A stretch of 64,000 nt of DNA from Sciurus carolinensis (GCF_902686445.1 NC_062213.1:137910491-137974490); one strand, 5' to 3'; positions 22,866-34,866 are shown, counted from the first letter of the stretch. Translations and numbers: made by a program. The notes: generated by a model from the letters alone, not told the origin.

Positions 22866-23313
22866 TGATGTTACTTGAGCCATTTTATTTAGCTGCTAGA
22901 AAAACCTATGTAGTTCTTTCTGCATGCATTTGAAATTTTCAGAAACGCTTCACCAATTGTATTTTTCTTTTTTCCCTCAAAGAAACCAGGCCAGTAGCTA
23001 GGTGTTCAATAGGAATCTAAGAACAACAAGTCAGTAAGAGCTCCAGGATAAATGTGACTTTTAACAAAAAGAAAGTTCTGAAGAAAACCATTTACTTAAA
23101 AATAGCAACAAAAAGGCAAAGGCTTAAAACTTTTTTGGAAGTGGGGAAGACTTCAATGTGGTTCTCTGAGTGGGCATGCCCACATGAGCATATCTTCTTA
23201 TTAACTCTGTTTCTAAGGACTCCAAGGACAATGGTGGTGAAGGAAAGTCACTGGTCACCTAGACTTTTCAGTCCAGGACAGTAGCTATAGAAATAACCTG
23301 TTGTGCTCTAAAA

Positions 23314-23314
<1 letters not shown>

Positions 23315-23357
<43 letters not shown>
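23315..23357. repeat. (GA)n microsatellite in the LPAR3 3' UTR
   Basis: GA dinucleotides, about 21 units, followed by imperfect GA-rich sequence to about 23390. Confidence 0.95.
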
Positions 23358-23363
<6 letters not shown>

Positions 23364-24021
23364 GTAGAGAGAGAGATAGAGAGAGAAGTGTTCATTTAAA
23401 AACAGACTTTTAAAAAACAGCCTAGTAAAAGGTGTATCAACAAGCAGGCAAAAATCCCTTCCACATAGGATCAAATACAAGTACGACTAGAGTCCTTATT
23501 TTCAGTTACCTCCACGTCACTGAAAGTGTGTGGAATAATTTCACATCTCATATTTTGCCCTAGATTATCAACCTACTTCAATACTTACCCAACTTGTGAA
23601 ATGAATTTTGATCTGGGTTCTATTTTGAATTTTTCTTCTTCTAAGACTTAAGTAGGTAACATAAAAGGCAAACAAGTAAAAAAGAAAAAAAAAATATATA
23701 TATATATATATGCTACTGACCAAAGTTTTCTGTGTAAGGCATGTAGAACATATTCTGATTTAAAATAAGAATAACTTTAAGGCAGATATTATAGTATTTA
23801 TGTAGTTTGCAAAAGAAGTTTATTTTTTTTTTTTTTTTTTTTTTTGCTATTGTGATGTAACATTTATGTGCAGGAACTACTTGTAATATTAGAACTTGAG
23901 AAGTCATGCTTTTAGATATAATGGCCTAAAATAGAGAGTATTATGATTTGAAGGTGTGGATTTCATGAGCTCTGTGTTATAAGTGGCTCTACCTGAAGCT
24001 TCTATCAAAGCCACCTATAAA

Positions 24022-24097
24022 AATAAAATTTTAAAAAGATCTGTTCTCTCTTGTTGAGGTGCATTACCGCTTTGTATATTTTCTAAGTAAAAATAAA
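24022..24097 (+). terminator. Distal polyadenylation signals of LPAR3
   Basis: AATAAA occurs at 24022-24027 and again at 24092-24097. The first is followed after about 15-20 bases by the U/GU-rich stretch CTGTTCTCTCTTGTTGAGGTG. The second is followed at once by GTTTGTGG. These are the best candidates for the main 3' end, after which no further gene-like sequence is seen. Confidence 0.5.
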
Positions 24098-24115
24098 GTT
24101 TGTGGTAACTATGGC

Positions 24116-24927
24116 ACACATTTCTATTGCGAAAGAAAAATCAAATTTTCCGTGAAGTACATACTGTGGATGTTTTATGTAAGCATTTTGAATCTACAGC
24201 TGGCCAACGGGTGGAGAATTGAAATTGAATTCCAGTCCCCAAATAGCTACTAAGGGATCTTTAAAGGTTTTATTTTGAGGAAAGAACCATTTTTACTACC
24301 CTGCAGCTGAGTGGCATATTTGGAATGGTATCTGGAGGGGATCCAAAGTGTGGAAATGCAGGGTAGAAATATATAGTTTTTGTTTTCATCACACACATAT
24401 CTCAGTGATGGTGCAAGAGAAGAAAAATCAAGTATATTTGGAAATGACAAGTGCCAGGGGTCACAGAACTCAAGACCACTCAGCAACCCTGGTCCTTAGT
24501 AGGGAAGAAAAAAAAAATTTAAATAATATTCCTCTGCAAATTCTAAGATCCCAAGCTTATCTGAAAGTCATTAAGATGGTAATACTGAAAATGTTATCCA
24601 GAATTTATCAGATCAGACCTTGGGCTACTTCCTAACTAAACAAGATTTCATCTTCTTCTTAAATTTGCAGCACTCTCCAAGGTGTTCTGATCAATCTATA
24701 TTGGTAAGAGAACTTAGTTATTCATGAAGACTGCCTGCTTGGATAGAAGTAATTTTTTGAAAATAAATTTTAAATTTCTTGGCGAATTTCTTTTTTTAAG
24801 GCCAGTTTGTGGCAATTCCAATTAAAAGTAATACTAAACCATAAAGTAAATGTAAACTTTCAACAAAGTTCTGGTCACCCTCATAATCAGTACTTTGATG
24901 GATGATTTTTGCAAATACCAAAATTTT
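24116..24927. other. Unassigned sequence downstream of LPAR3
   Basis: No gene or known repeat recognised; AT-rich. Confidence 0.5.
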
Positions 24928-25200
24928 CCAGGTGTGGTGGTGCACACCTGTAATCCCCGTTATTCGGGAGGCTGAGGCAGGAGGATTACAAGTTCAAAGG
25001 CAGCCTCTGCAACCTAGAAAGGCCCTAAGCAATTTAGGGAGACCCCGTCTCAAAATAAAAAATAAAAAGGGCTGGGGATGAGGTTCAGTGGTTAAGCACA
25101 CCTGGGTTCAACCCCTGATACCAAATAAATAAATAGGATTGGAGATGTGTCTCAGTGGTAGAGCACCCAGGGGTTCAATCCCCAAAACTAGAAAAAAAAA
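24928..25200 (+). repeat. B1-dID SINE with an extra ID unit
   Basis: B1 head CCAGGTGTGGTGGTGCACAC 'ctgtaatccc', 'gaggctgaggcaggaggattac', 'gagaccccgtctcaaaataaa', then dID 'gggctggggatgaggttcagtgg', then a second ID-like unit 'attggagatgtgtctcagtggtagagcacccagg' ending in an A tail. Confidence 0.92.
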
Positions 25201-26677
25201 ATTGAAATATATCAAATAGGTACCATCTTCCCTGGAATTCTGAGTACATGAAGAGTTGATGACCTGGGACCAAGGACTCAGTAGAGTTGACTGCAACAGC
25301 ATCATGTGGTGCCAAGGGTGTGGCTCTACTTCCCTGTCAATGTGACCTCACACACTGCTTGCTGTGTCCTGTGTTGTAGTTTAGTCATCCTGAGGTTGAA
25401 AGCATTTCGTGCTTAGTAGCTCATTAATCCTCTAGCTTGGGGAGGGAAGGCAATAAGATTGCTTGACCCTCTTTTTTAATTGGTTGAACAGGCAGAGTGA
25501 AGGTAAGCTCTGTGAAGACCTCAGAAAGGGTGACTTAGTGACAAACTCAAAACCTGTTAGAGCCTGGACCAAACATACCCACAGCCTTATCCTACATGAC
25601 ATTGCATCTCACTGTGTACTAGACAAATTAATAACACACAAAAACAGATCTAACTTCTGGAAGGCTTACCATAGAATTACAACCCCTTTGTGGAACACTA
25701 AATGTGGTGCTAAATTGGAACCCCCCCCCCCCACCGCCAGTTTCTAATTTTACACATTGTCTTTTAGGCATAGAGTGGGAATTGGAATCACTGAAAGACA
25801 TAAAGAATTTTTAAAGTAAGGGAAGCTGCACTTGGTGTGACAGATGCTCTCCTGAATACATCACATAATTTCAAATACTCATAACTTAAAACCAGTTTTC
25901 ACAGAAAAATATTAGGTGGGATGCTACTGAGGCTTTTTGGCCCTACTGCTGTATTTTATCTTTATATCATTTTCTCCAGTGCTTTTTAAAGGATGCTCTC
26001 TCCTAAATTAACAGATGATACCCTGTTGATTGCAGTGGTTAGGGGTTCTGAGTGTTTTATCACGTGTAAGATCCTAGCTAACGGTTTATAGTGCAGGCAA
26101 TGGCATGATGGTCACTGAGTCCCATTGGAAGTTGCAGTGCACAGCACTTGAAGTGTGGGTCATTCCATTCTGTGTAACACAGCACCTTTCCATGATGATC
26201 CATGAATCTAGTTTGCAATTTGCTGGGTTAGCCACTTTGGAATTTGCAGTTCTTGGCAGCTTTTTAGAGAGGTGCTATTTTATGCAGCAAAACTTTATAG
26301 TATTTTCTGAAAGCAATTTCAAATTTGCATAATTCAACTTTCCATAAAATGTATCTGTACTATATCTGTTATTGAGATTAGTGCCTGTACATTGTACATT
26401 AATGGAAAGGTATACTGAGTAAAGAAGGGGAGGGGCTGCCAACCACCAGCTTGTGTTACATCTTCGAATGTATTAAAAAATGGTATCCCTTCCTCAAGGA
26501 ATTTCTGCATCTTTTGAAAATTAATACATTAATCATGTTTGAACTTTACTGCTATCTGGCCAGAAAACTGTGCTAATACATATGCCTGTCTGCAGCATAA
26601 CTGACATATATAAAGTAGTGCAATTCACCACTCCCACAAATGCATGTGACAACCATGTTTTAAAAAGCACTGAATTG
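25201..26677. other. Unassigned intergenic sequence
   Basis: Nothing recognised apart from a run of 12 C at 25722-25733. An open frame at 25463-25747 ends by reading through the C-run and has no family resemblance. Confidence 0.55.
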
Positions 26678-26774
26678 GGGCTGGAGATATAGCTCAGTTG
26701 GTAGTGCCTGCCTTGCACGCACAAAGCCCTGGGTTCAATCCTCAGCACCGCCAAAAAAAAAAAAAAAAAAAATT
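26678..26774 (+). repeat. Young squirrel ID SINE with intact TSD
   Basis: GGGCTGGAGATATAGCTCAG 'ttggtagtgcctgccttgcacgcacaaagccctgggttcaatcc' and a pure A tail of about 20. Flanked by a perfect 10-bp TSD, CACTGAATTG, at 26668-26677 and 26775-26784. Confidence 0.96.
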
Positions 26775-27029
26775 CACTGAATTGAAATTCACATAACTGG
26801 GTTCTGAGTTCTGTTCTACACCAAACTGTCTATGAACTCTAGATGTGATTACTGGTTTCCTAAATGAGAGCTAAAGTTAAATGATCTGGAGGAAACTTTG
26901 CAGTGCCGAAATTCATATTCTAGGCATCATCTTCCAGATGTGAATCCTATGAAAAGCCCTAAGGCTTTGAATTCTTTAGACTTCACTCCTTGCATGAGGA
27001 TTTCAAAGAAACAGAGGCCTACTTTCATT

Positions 27030-27115
27030 TATTGCAGTGGTTCTCAAGTTTCAGTGTACACAATAATCACTTAGTGAGATCATCTAAAATCTGTTTTAAG
27101 CTAGTGTGAAATGTG
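27030..27115. repeat. MER5A-like half
   Basis: GCAGTGGTTCTCAAGTTTCA 'gtgtacacaataatcac' followed by 'taaaatctgttttaa', the 5' inverted end of MER5A. Confidence 0.6.
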
Positions 27116-27629
27116 TAATCATAAATCCATCATGATTACAGGGGAGAAAGAAATCCTGAAATAAAATGGACAGCTAACCCATATGGAGAAACTCAGAGGC
27201 TCATATTTGCTAAAAGCTGACTCAAATTTGAAATGCGTGAGCTGCTATTGGCTCCATCAAGACAAGTAGAAAATCACACAGTAATTTTACATTTAATTTA
27301 ACCAATAAATGTAAACATTTCCTAGGAGCTGAGGACCCTCCCCCACAAAGAAAACACCTTGCCTTAAAAGAATTGACAAAACCATAAATCCAACAAATAC
27401 ACAAATAAGGAGAATAAAGTAAAAAGGTGCTGAAAATGTTAGGAATGAACATTGTGTAACCACCATCCTTAGGGTATCACCTTGGAACTTCGGTCATGCT
27501 GGTATGGTAGTTTTTTGATCTGGACTGTTATGATTTGTGTGGTAGTATTCTATAAGACCTAGAGAAGAAAATGAAATGACATAAATGTGTTACTTAAAAA
27601 AATTTTTTTGTTGTTGTTGTAGGTGGACT

Positions 27630-27734
27630 TTATTTTTATTTATTTATTTATTTTTTTATGTGGGGCTGAGGATCAAACCCAGTGCCCCACTCACACCAGG
27701 CAAGTACTGTACCACTGAGCCATAACCCCAGCCA
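27630..27734 (-). repeat. ID-type SINE, antisense
   Basis: T/A-rich tail (ATTTATTTATTT), 'gtggggctgaggatcaaacccagtgcc', 'gcaagtactgtaccactgagccataaccccagcc'. Confidence 0.9.
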
Positions 27735-29063
27735 TGGGTTACTTTTTGGGTTAAAATATTTTGCAATTTATGGGTTGGGGAATCTGGTGCCTATAAACTA
27801 AACTAGACTTCTCTGTTTTGGTTTGTTTTGTTTTGCTGAGGTGAATGCTTGACCACAGATTTATGTAAATACAGAAGCCAGGACATATCAGTCGATCTTC
27901 AGTCAGAAAAACAAAAACTATTGTGGTATTTGAAGCAAGAAGGTATTTAAAACAGGCCATTAAGCGCTTATAAAACAGGTGGAAGGGCAAACCCATAATT
28001 ACCTCTTGGGTTTCTAGCTAAATTTTAGGGAATTATTGCCTGCAGGTCAGGAACTTCTGGAAAGGGCCTCCAGAGACAGGAGATTTGTGGAGGGACACCC
28101 TGAAGTCCTGCAAAATCTCACATCTCAACCTTGCTGTGGAGGAGGAATATGGGCACTGTTTCCCTTCTGATCCCTTCATCTTTCAGGATTGTCTGGCACT
28201 GATGGAAACCGACAGGGATGCTTACTGGGAAGTACTGGGACGGGCACAGAGGGGTCTGCAATAGGACGACTGCCAACCGGAAGCCAATGCACACAGAAAA
28301 AAAAAAAAAAAAAGCAAAGGGTGGGTTTTCCTGGCTTCTGGAACTTTCTCCTTTCTAAATAAAGGTTCTATTAGTTTTTCTTGACTGATGGAAGAAGGTA
28401 ATATAACTAGTTCTACAGTGAGGGTTCTAAAAAATAAAGTGTTAATACATACAACATAGGAGATTTGCCTTAAAATAATGGGATTTTCTGAAGTCTAAAG
28501 ACTAGATTTTTTAAAAAAGTGTAAGAGCATAGTTCACTTATTCAAATCTATGATATCAAAGTTGAGATAAGAGCACAAGAAGAAACTATGGCGATCATAG
28601 TTGATACACCACCAATGGCAAATATATCACGACATGATCTTTAGGTCCAGGTGGAGAATAGAATAGGATCTTGAAACAGTAATAAACGAGCAAAGGTCAG
28701 TGTAAAATGCAGACATGCAGAGCCATTAAAAGTCACACTTCAGTGTTCCGTTAATCCTCAAGACAGCAACGAACCAATCCCTTTTTAGGAAGAAGCAGAA
28801 CTAGATCTATGTTTCAGAGTTGGTGGCTTGTTTGGGGGAAAATAACACTACCGTTTCTACTTTGTTAGAGATGAAGGTCTGATGAAGGCACCTTGCAGGA
28901 ATTATCTTGATTTTATACAAAAGGAAACTAAATACCTTATGAAAGAGTGTCTTAGATACATAGTAATTAAATCAAGGATCATGTTTAGCTATCTAAGTTC
29001 TTTATATGTTCTCTATTTTAAAAAATACTAGTTTCCGAATAACTATATATAACTTCAGATTTC
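27735..29063. other. Unassigned intergenic sequence
   Basis: No gene or known repeat recognised; one A-run at 28299-28313. Confidence 0.5.
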
Positions 29064-29069
29064 AAAGAG

Positions 29070-29077
<8 letters not shown>

Positions 29078-29107
<30 letters not shown>

Positions 29108-29173
29108 GCGGTGCCGGGGATTGTGCTTGTAAGGCAAGCACTCTACCAACTGAGCTATATCCCCAGCCCACCG
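29078..29173 (-). repeat. ID SINE, antisense, with near-perfect TSD
   Basis: T-run tail, then 'ggcggtgccggggattg', 'aaggcaagcactctaccaactgagctatatccccagcc'. Part of the B-box half is deleted. TSD AAAGAGTCAATTTT (29064-29077) against AAAGAGTTAATTTT (29174-29187), 13 of 14. Confidence 0.93.
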
Positions 29174-29349
29174 AAAGAGTTAATTTTACTAATAATAGCC
29201 ATTCTAGGAATTAAGTAGGTTTGCATTCTTTAAATAACTCAATTTCTGAAAATACATACCCAAGAAATGATTCTAAAAAGTCTTTGACACAAAAGTGGTT
29301 AAAACTACTGAAAACTTCTAAACAATCTAAGTATCCAAGCATAGAATAA

Positions 29350-29484
29350 CTGGGTGAGTTGGTCAAGTTCCTCTGTGACTTCGTTTATCTATAAAATGGA
29401 GATAATAATTGTACCCATCTTGCAGGGTTTTATGGAGATTAAATAACTTGTATGTAAAGCACTTAGAACAGTCCTGGGCACTGT
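29350..29484 (+). repeat. MIR SINE
   Basis: 'ctgtgacttcgtttatctataaaatggagataataattgtacccatcttgcagggtttt' and 'gcacttagaacagtcctgggcac' follow MIR closely. Confidence 0.8.
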
Positions 29485-29493
29485 ATATGTGAA

Positions 29494-30300
29494 GTTCTTT
29501 TTTTTATTAAAATACTTTTTATTTTTACAGACACATTTTGTTTCATTGTACACAAATGGGGTACAACTTTTCTTTTCTATGGTTGTACACAATGTATATT
29601 CACACCATTCATGTAATCATACATATATATAGGGTGATACTGTCTGTTTCATTCTACTGTTTTTCCATTCCCACCCCCTTCCCCCCTTTTTCCTCTACAC
29701 CATCCAAAGTTCCTTCATTCTTCTCTACCCCCCACGACCCCCCCTCATTATGTATTGTCATGCACTTATCAGAGAAAACATTCGACCTTTGGTTTTTGGG
29801 GCTTGGCTTATCTCACTTAGCATGATACTTTCCAACACCATCCATTTACCAACAAATGCCATAATTTTATTCTTCTTTATGGCTGAGTAATGTTCCATTG
29901 TGTATATATACCACAGTTTCTTTATCCATTCATCTGTTGAAGGGCATCTAGGTTGGTTCCACAATCTATCTATTGTAAATTGAGCTGCTATGAACATTGA
30001 TGTGGCTGCATCACTGTAGTATGCTGATTTTAAGTCCTTTGGGTATAAACTGAGGAGTGGGATAGCTGGGTCAAATGGTAGGTCCATTCCAAGCTTTCTG
30101 AGGAATCTCCATACTGCTTTCCAGAGTGGCTGTACCAATTTGCAACTCCTCCAGCAATGTATGAGTGTGTCTTTTCCCCCACATCCATGCCAACACTTAT
30201 TATTGCTTGTGTTCTTGATAACAGCCATTCTAATTGGAGTTAGATGAAATCTTAGGGTGGTTTTAATTTGTATTTCTCTATGTGTAGTTCTTAGCATACG
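29494..30300 (-). mobile_element. 5'-truncated L1, antisense (end of ORF2 plus 3' UTR)
   Basis: The minus strand reads as the C-terminal part of L1 ORF2p from about 30300 to 29800, with [40 protein letters not shown] and [19 protein letters not shown] as landmarks, then a 3' UTR to the T-rich end at about 29494. It lacks endonuclease and reverse transcriptase domains, so it is a dead fragment. A weak TSD (ATATGTGAA at 29485, ATACGTGAA at 30296) frames it. Confidence 0.93.
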
Positions 30301-30334
30301 TGAATATATTTGGCAGTTTAAATTATATGCATGT

Positions 30335-30666
30335 GCTGGGCAAGGTGGCACATGCCTGTAATGCCAGCAACTCAGGAGGCTGGAGCAGGAGCATCCCCAA
30401 GTTCAAGGCCAGCCTGAGAAATTTAGCAAGATCCTGTCTCAAAAAGAAAAATGAAAAAGGCTGAGAATGTAGCTCAGTAGTAAACCACCCCGGGGTTCAA
30501 TTCCCAGTATCACAAAAAAGAAAAAAGAATGAAGAAGTATCTCTCTCTTTTTTTTTTTTTTTTCTTGCAGTGCTGGGGATTGAACCCAGGACCATGTGCT
30601 TGCAAGGCAAGCACTCTATCAACTGAGCTATATCCCCATACCCATGAATAAGTAAATAAATAAATA
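30335..30666 (+). repeat. B1-dID SINE, its A-rich tail split by a second SINE
   Basis: Head GCTGGGCAAGGTGGCACATG 'cctgtaatgcc', 'agatcctgtctcaaaaag', dID 'ggctgagaatgtagctcagtagtaaacc', tail to about 30540. The TSD AAATTATATGCATG (30320-30333) recurs as AAATTATATGTATG only at 30667-30680, so the antisense ID at 30548-30645 sits inside this element's tail. Confidence 0.9.
30548..30645 (-). repeat. ID SINE, antisense, nested
   Basis: T-run, 'cagtgctggggattgaacccagg', GCTTGCAAGGCAAGCACTCT 'atcaactgagctatatcccc'. Close to consensus, so young. Possible TSD GAAGAAGTAT / GAATAAGTAA. Confidence 0.92.
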
Positions 30667-30680
30667 AAATTATATGTATG

Positions 30681-31454
30681 AATAATAATATTGAAAAACA
30701 ATATAATATAGAATTTGCTGATGGATATGTTCTTAAGAGGTGGGTATTAAGAATGACTTCAAGGGCTTAGGTCTGAGCTTCTACAAAGGTAGAATTGCTT
30801 TTTACTAAAATAGAGAAGGTGGTGGAAGCAACCGATGTGGGGGCGGGTGGGAATCAGGAATTTGGTTTAATTATGTGGTATTCAATGTTGCAGAGACAGA
30901 ATCAGGTGAAGTTGTCAAGAAGGCAGACAGATAAAGAAATGTGGAGTTCAGAAGAGGTCCAGACAGAAGATATCAATCTCGGAGTCACCAGTATATGGGA
31001 GGTATTTAAAGCCATGATATTAGACAAAATTACTTGGACAGCAAGTTAGACAGAGATAAGAACAGGTCTGAAAACTGACCCTGAGGATTTCCAATGTCTG
31101 AGGTCATAGAAATGAGAAGTCAGTTAAGGAGACTGAGAAGGAGAAGTTAGAAAGGTCATGTGCTTCTCTCCAGTCCTTCTAGCTCCCTGGCTGTTGTCAT
31201 GATATAGACAGAGAATTGAATTGTTTTGTTGAAGTCTGGATTCTACTAGCTAAAACCAAATCTCTGGAACTTGGGTGTCTGAAGTGATCATCATGTACAG
31301 CTAGGATTGAGAACCATGGATGAAAGCAGGCTGAGATCCAGGAAATGAAATCCTGCCATAAAAACTCCACATCCGTTTAATTACCTAAATGTCAGCCATA
31401 AATTTAACCACTATCATAATTCATAGGATAGGAGCCAAGGGTGGATTAGAACCT
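30681..31454. other. Unassigned intergenic sequence
   Basis: No recognised gene; a short MER5A-like end, ATTGAGAACCATGG, near 31306. Confidence 0.45.
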
Positions 31455-31645
31455 GTTGTGGATTAGGAACTGTGCAGCCCTTCTACATGCTTAGTCTTGA
31501 AATGACTCTTGATAAGGATTTCAGCCTCTATTCTAGAATAAACTGGGACTCAAAATGGTGATGTGAGTTACTCATAGCTGATCAGCTAAGAAGCAGTAAA
31601 GCCAGGTTTTGACTCCAGAATCAAAGTAGTCTAACCTTTTGCTTA
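31455..31645 (-). repeat. MIR SINE, antisense
   Basis: 'tcttgaaatgactcttgataaggatt', 'aaactgggactcaaaatggtgatgtgagttactcatagctgatcagctaagaagcagtaaagccaggttttgac', the reverse MIR order. Confidence 0.65.
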
Positions 31646-31655
31646 AGACTATAAA

Positions 31656-31880
31656 CGGAGTGCAATGGGGCACACCAGTAATTCCAGTGATTCTGGAGGC
31701 TGAGACAAGAGGATCACAAGTTGGAGGTTAGGCTCAGCAAATTAGAGAGGTCCTCAGCAACTTAGTGAGACCCTGTCTCAAAAATAAATAAATAAACAAA
31801 CAAACAAATAGAACTATAGATGTAGTTCTGTGGTAAAACGCCCTTGGTTCAATCCCCAGTACCTGCCCCCCCAAAAAAAT
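31656..31880 (+). repeat. B1-dID SINE
   Basis: 'tgcaatggggcacaccagtaattcc', 'ggaggctgagacaagaggatcacaag', 'gagaccctgtctcaaaaataaataaataaac', then degenerate ID 'agatgtagttctgtggtaaaacgcc' and 'ggttcaatccccagtacc'. Confidence 0.92.
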
Positions 31881-33640
31881 ACTCAGGGAAGGATACCTCC
31901 TGCAACCAGGTAAGTTGGAGCAAATGAAAGAGTAAGTGAACTACCCCACCACCCAACAAAAAATGGATCAGGAGAGTGTCTGCTCTCAATGATGAGACAG
32001 TTGGGCAGCCGACAATATTCTTGGGGCCCAAGGAAGCTGCATTGCAAAACTGCTAAGCGAACATTCCCTGCATTGTTTGTCCAATTCATTATTCTAAAAA
32101 AATGATAGCTGTTGGGTTCCTTTGAGATAAAAGATGGCCTCTGAGTAGAAACTCATTATCATCTGTCATCATGGCTTGGTTGCTTTATGTGTCCACAGAA
32201 TCTCAGAATCTATATTTCTCCAGCTTTAATCTCAGGGTCGATATCCCAACACAACACTGCTCATAACAAATAGCTAGTATTAAATGATAAAGTAGGCTAC
32301 TGTGTTTTATTTTATTTGGCTTTCAAGCCAATCAATTTTATGCTGTCTGAATGCAGAAGAAAAATTCTAGAGACAGCTAAGAATCATATGAAAAACTAGA
32401 ACACACTGATAAATGAATCTTTCTTTATCTCTCCCACTTCCTGCTCAGAAAGAGGCCCGAGGTAGACTGCTGATTATGCATACAGTAAGGTGGCTGCTTG
32501 TGACACGGTCCTTTTGATTGGTTGCAGAGTGACTCCAGGTTATGCCCTCCTGGCCGGTGGGTTCATGTGCACCTGTGTGATGAACTCAGTGATGACATTG
32601 GTTTGCTTGCCTTCTCACAGAGGTGTTTGCTTACTTTGATAATATAGATAATCATATTTCCCAGAATGGTAGCAAAAAATTGTGATATATGGAAAGTAAA
32701 CTAGCATCTGTCATCAACAGTACTGCTGATTAGAAAGCTGCATCTCCCTCCTCTCTGCCTAGTTATTTCTCTTGGAAATATCTGTGTTTCAAATAAGGTG
32801 GAATATATCTTGCTTATCCTTGGGTGGAAAGCATTCATTCTTGAGTTCATGTTATAGGGGGGAAAAAAAGGTCCAAACAATCTTACCAAAAAGTACGCAA
32901 TAAATCTAACGTAAAAGGCAACTTCTAAGTATAATGGTTAAGTTTGTTTAAGTTTCAGTTTCTGCCCAAGAAAGTCTCTTTAGTTTGAGTCATTTGTTGA
33001 TGCAGCATGCACTATTCAGTCATTCACTGAACAAACTTACCATGGACCAAAAAGTGTGATGGAGACTAAGGAAAATAAAATGAACCCTGAACTCAAAAAA
33101 GAGCTTACACTAGTGACTAAGGCTCTTCCAGTAGATATCCATGGGGCAAGAAAGTGCTTCATATGCGTGGATTGCCCACACTGTCCAAAGTGCATGACCA
33201 AGTCCAAGTCCCTCCCCAAATTCATGACTCTCCAACAATGCCATTTGGATTGCCTTTTTACAACTTGCATGATAAGGTATACAGTTTATTATTGCTATGG
33301 AACCACCTAGCAGTTTTCTACTCTCAGGGTAACTGAATGTAAAGTGCACATTTTATGTAGATTGGGTTGCAGGCATACTTTTAAGAATGATTATTGCTAT
33401 CCTGAGGCATATTCCTTGATTTTTATTTCTTTTGTTAATTTTTAATTGTTAAAATCCTTTGATTCCCTCATAGAAGTCTCTGAAGAAAGTCAACAGACAT
33501 TATCTAGAGAGGAAGAGCCAGGGGTGCTGGGAAGGCAGGACAGGTGGCACCTGGACCGCTGAAGAGCTCACGGTCACCACACGGAGGGCCTTCCCAGAGT
33601 CACGCGCGGACTCCAGCAACACAGGAGCACAGCTCCTGCT
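31881..33640. other. Unassigned intergenic sequence with an L2 fragment
   Basis: A strongly diverged L2-like piece at about 33010-33125 ('cagtcattcactgaacaaac' to 'cctgaactcaaaaaagagcttacac'). The rest is unrecognised. Overlapping short open frames on both strands at 33037-33349 are fortuitous. Confidence 0.5.
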
Positions 33641-34370
33641 TTCCAGGACCCTGCACTCTCTTGGTTGTCCTTCCCAGGACCCTGACTGATTTGGCTCTTC
33701 TCCCTGGCTTCTGGATGCTGAAGGTTCTTCCCCTGGTCCAGTTCTCTTCTCTATCTGCTCTGACTCATTTGGTGATCTCAGTCAGTCATGTAGCTCTAAG
33801 TATCTTTTCCATGCTGACAACTCCCAAATTCATAACTACAGCCAAGTCCTCTCCCCTCTTAAGCTCCAAACTCATAGATAAAATTCCACTCGGAGGTCTG
33901 GTAAACATTCCCTCTCACCCTGAGCCTGCTCTGCTCACAGTCCCCGCTCCTCAGCTGAAGGCAACACAATCTCAGAGCCTCCCTCTCTTCTCTTTATCTC
34001 ACACCCTCACATCTAGGAGGAATGGCCTTGCCTCCATTTCACCTAGGGGCAAAATCCGACTATTTTTCACCACCTCCCATGCTAATTTCTGGTCCAAGCT
34101 TCCTCCATTGCTTACCTGGACTCCTGTGTATCCTCAGATTATTCTCCTGGCTTTTACCTTTCCTGTCTTATGGTCTATTCTGCACACTGCAGCCAGAGTG
34201 ATCCTTTTAAAATTCAAATTCAATCCGGTTACTTCTTTGCTCTGAAATTTACAGTGGCTTCCCATCTTACTAAAGTGATGCCAAGGCCTTCATGATCTAC
34301 CCTGTCACCTCTCTACCTTTTCTCCTCTCTTCCCACCCCATATCACTCTAGTTATGACCTCCGAACAACT
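33640..34370 (+). repeat. Ancient L1 (L1ME-like) 3' region
   Basis: Follows the known old L1 3' segment in order: 'gctgacaactcccaaattcataactacagcc', 'caagcttcctccattgctta', 'tattctgcacactgcagccagagtgatccttttaaaat', 'acagtggcttcccatcttac', 'aaggccttcatgatctacc'. The 233-residue open frame at 33544-34245 lies mostly in this repeat and is not a gene. Confidence 0.7.
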
Positions 34371-34394
34371 ATTAGGCACACAAATTTTAGTACC

Positions 34395-34800
34395 CTAATC
34401 ACTAACACTATGTGTGCTCATTGTAAGTTGGGCACTATGGGAAGCACTTGGTGTGCACCACCTCTATTTATTTTAAGGGGGGCGGGTACCAGGGATTGAA
34501 CTCAGGGGCACTCAACCACTGAGCCACATCCTCAGCCTTATTTTGTATTTTATTTAGAGACAGAGTCTCACTGAGTTGCTTAGTGCCTCACTTTTCTGAG
34601 GCTGGCTTTGGACTCTTGATCCTCCTGCCTCAGTCTCCTGAGCCGCTGGGTTGTAGGTTTGCACCACCACGCCTGGTCATCACCTCTTTTAATCCTCACA
34701 ACCTAGTGAAGTACCTTGGAGTGATTTTCCTCCATAGCATAGGTAGGAATACACTGGCTCAGAAAGGTTAAGTCATTTCCCAAGTCACACAACACATGCA
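34395..34800 (-). repeat. MIR SINE, antisense, split by a SINE
   Basis: Left part 'ttgggcactatgggaagcacttggtgtgc' and right part 'aatcctcacaacctagtgaagtacc', 'actggctcagaaaggttaagtcatttcccaagtcacac' join across the SINE at 34475-34678 into one reverse MIR. Confidence 0.8.
34475..34678 (-). repeat. B1-dID SINE, antisense
   Basis: GTACCAGGGATTGAACTCAG 'gggcactcaaccactgagccacatcctcagcc', 'gagacagagtctcactgagttgcttagtgcc', 'tcctcctgcctcagtctcctgagccgctggg', 'caccaccacgcctgg'. Close to consensus. Confidence 0.95.
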
Positions 34801-34865
34801 CGTGTACACACATATACATGTACATACATATACCTTTATATGTACATATGAATATATGTATGTGT

Positions 34866-34866
34866 G

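Larger units (their letters stand above)
22503..24115 (+). other. LPAR3: LPAR3 3' UTR (end approximate)
   Basis: Sequence after the LPAR3 stop codon. It contains no open frame of note, a GA dinucleotide tract at 23315-23357, a short TA tract near 23695-23712 and a T-run at 23822-23845. Candidate polyadenylation hexamers occur at 22853, 22860, 24022 and 24092. The distal pair would give a 3' UTR of about 1.6 kb. The exact 3' end cannot be fixed without transcript data. Confidence 0.65.

Noticed and set aside
29758..30351. Open frame of 197 codons (-)
   Set aside because: It is the C-terminal fragment of L1 ORF2 plus SINE sequence, annotated as a dead L1, not as a host gene.
33544..34245. Open frame of 233 codons (+), the longest in the window
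   Set aside because: Most of it coincides with an old L1-type 3' repeat; composition is low-complexity Ser/Leu/Pro, no domain, no exon structure.
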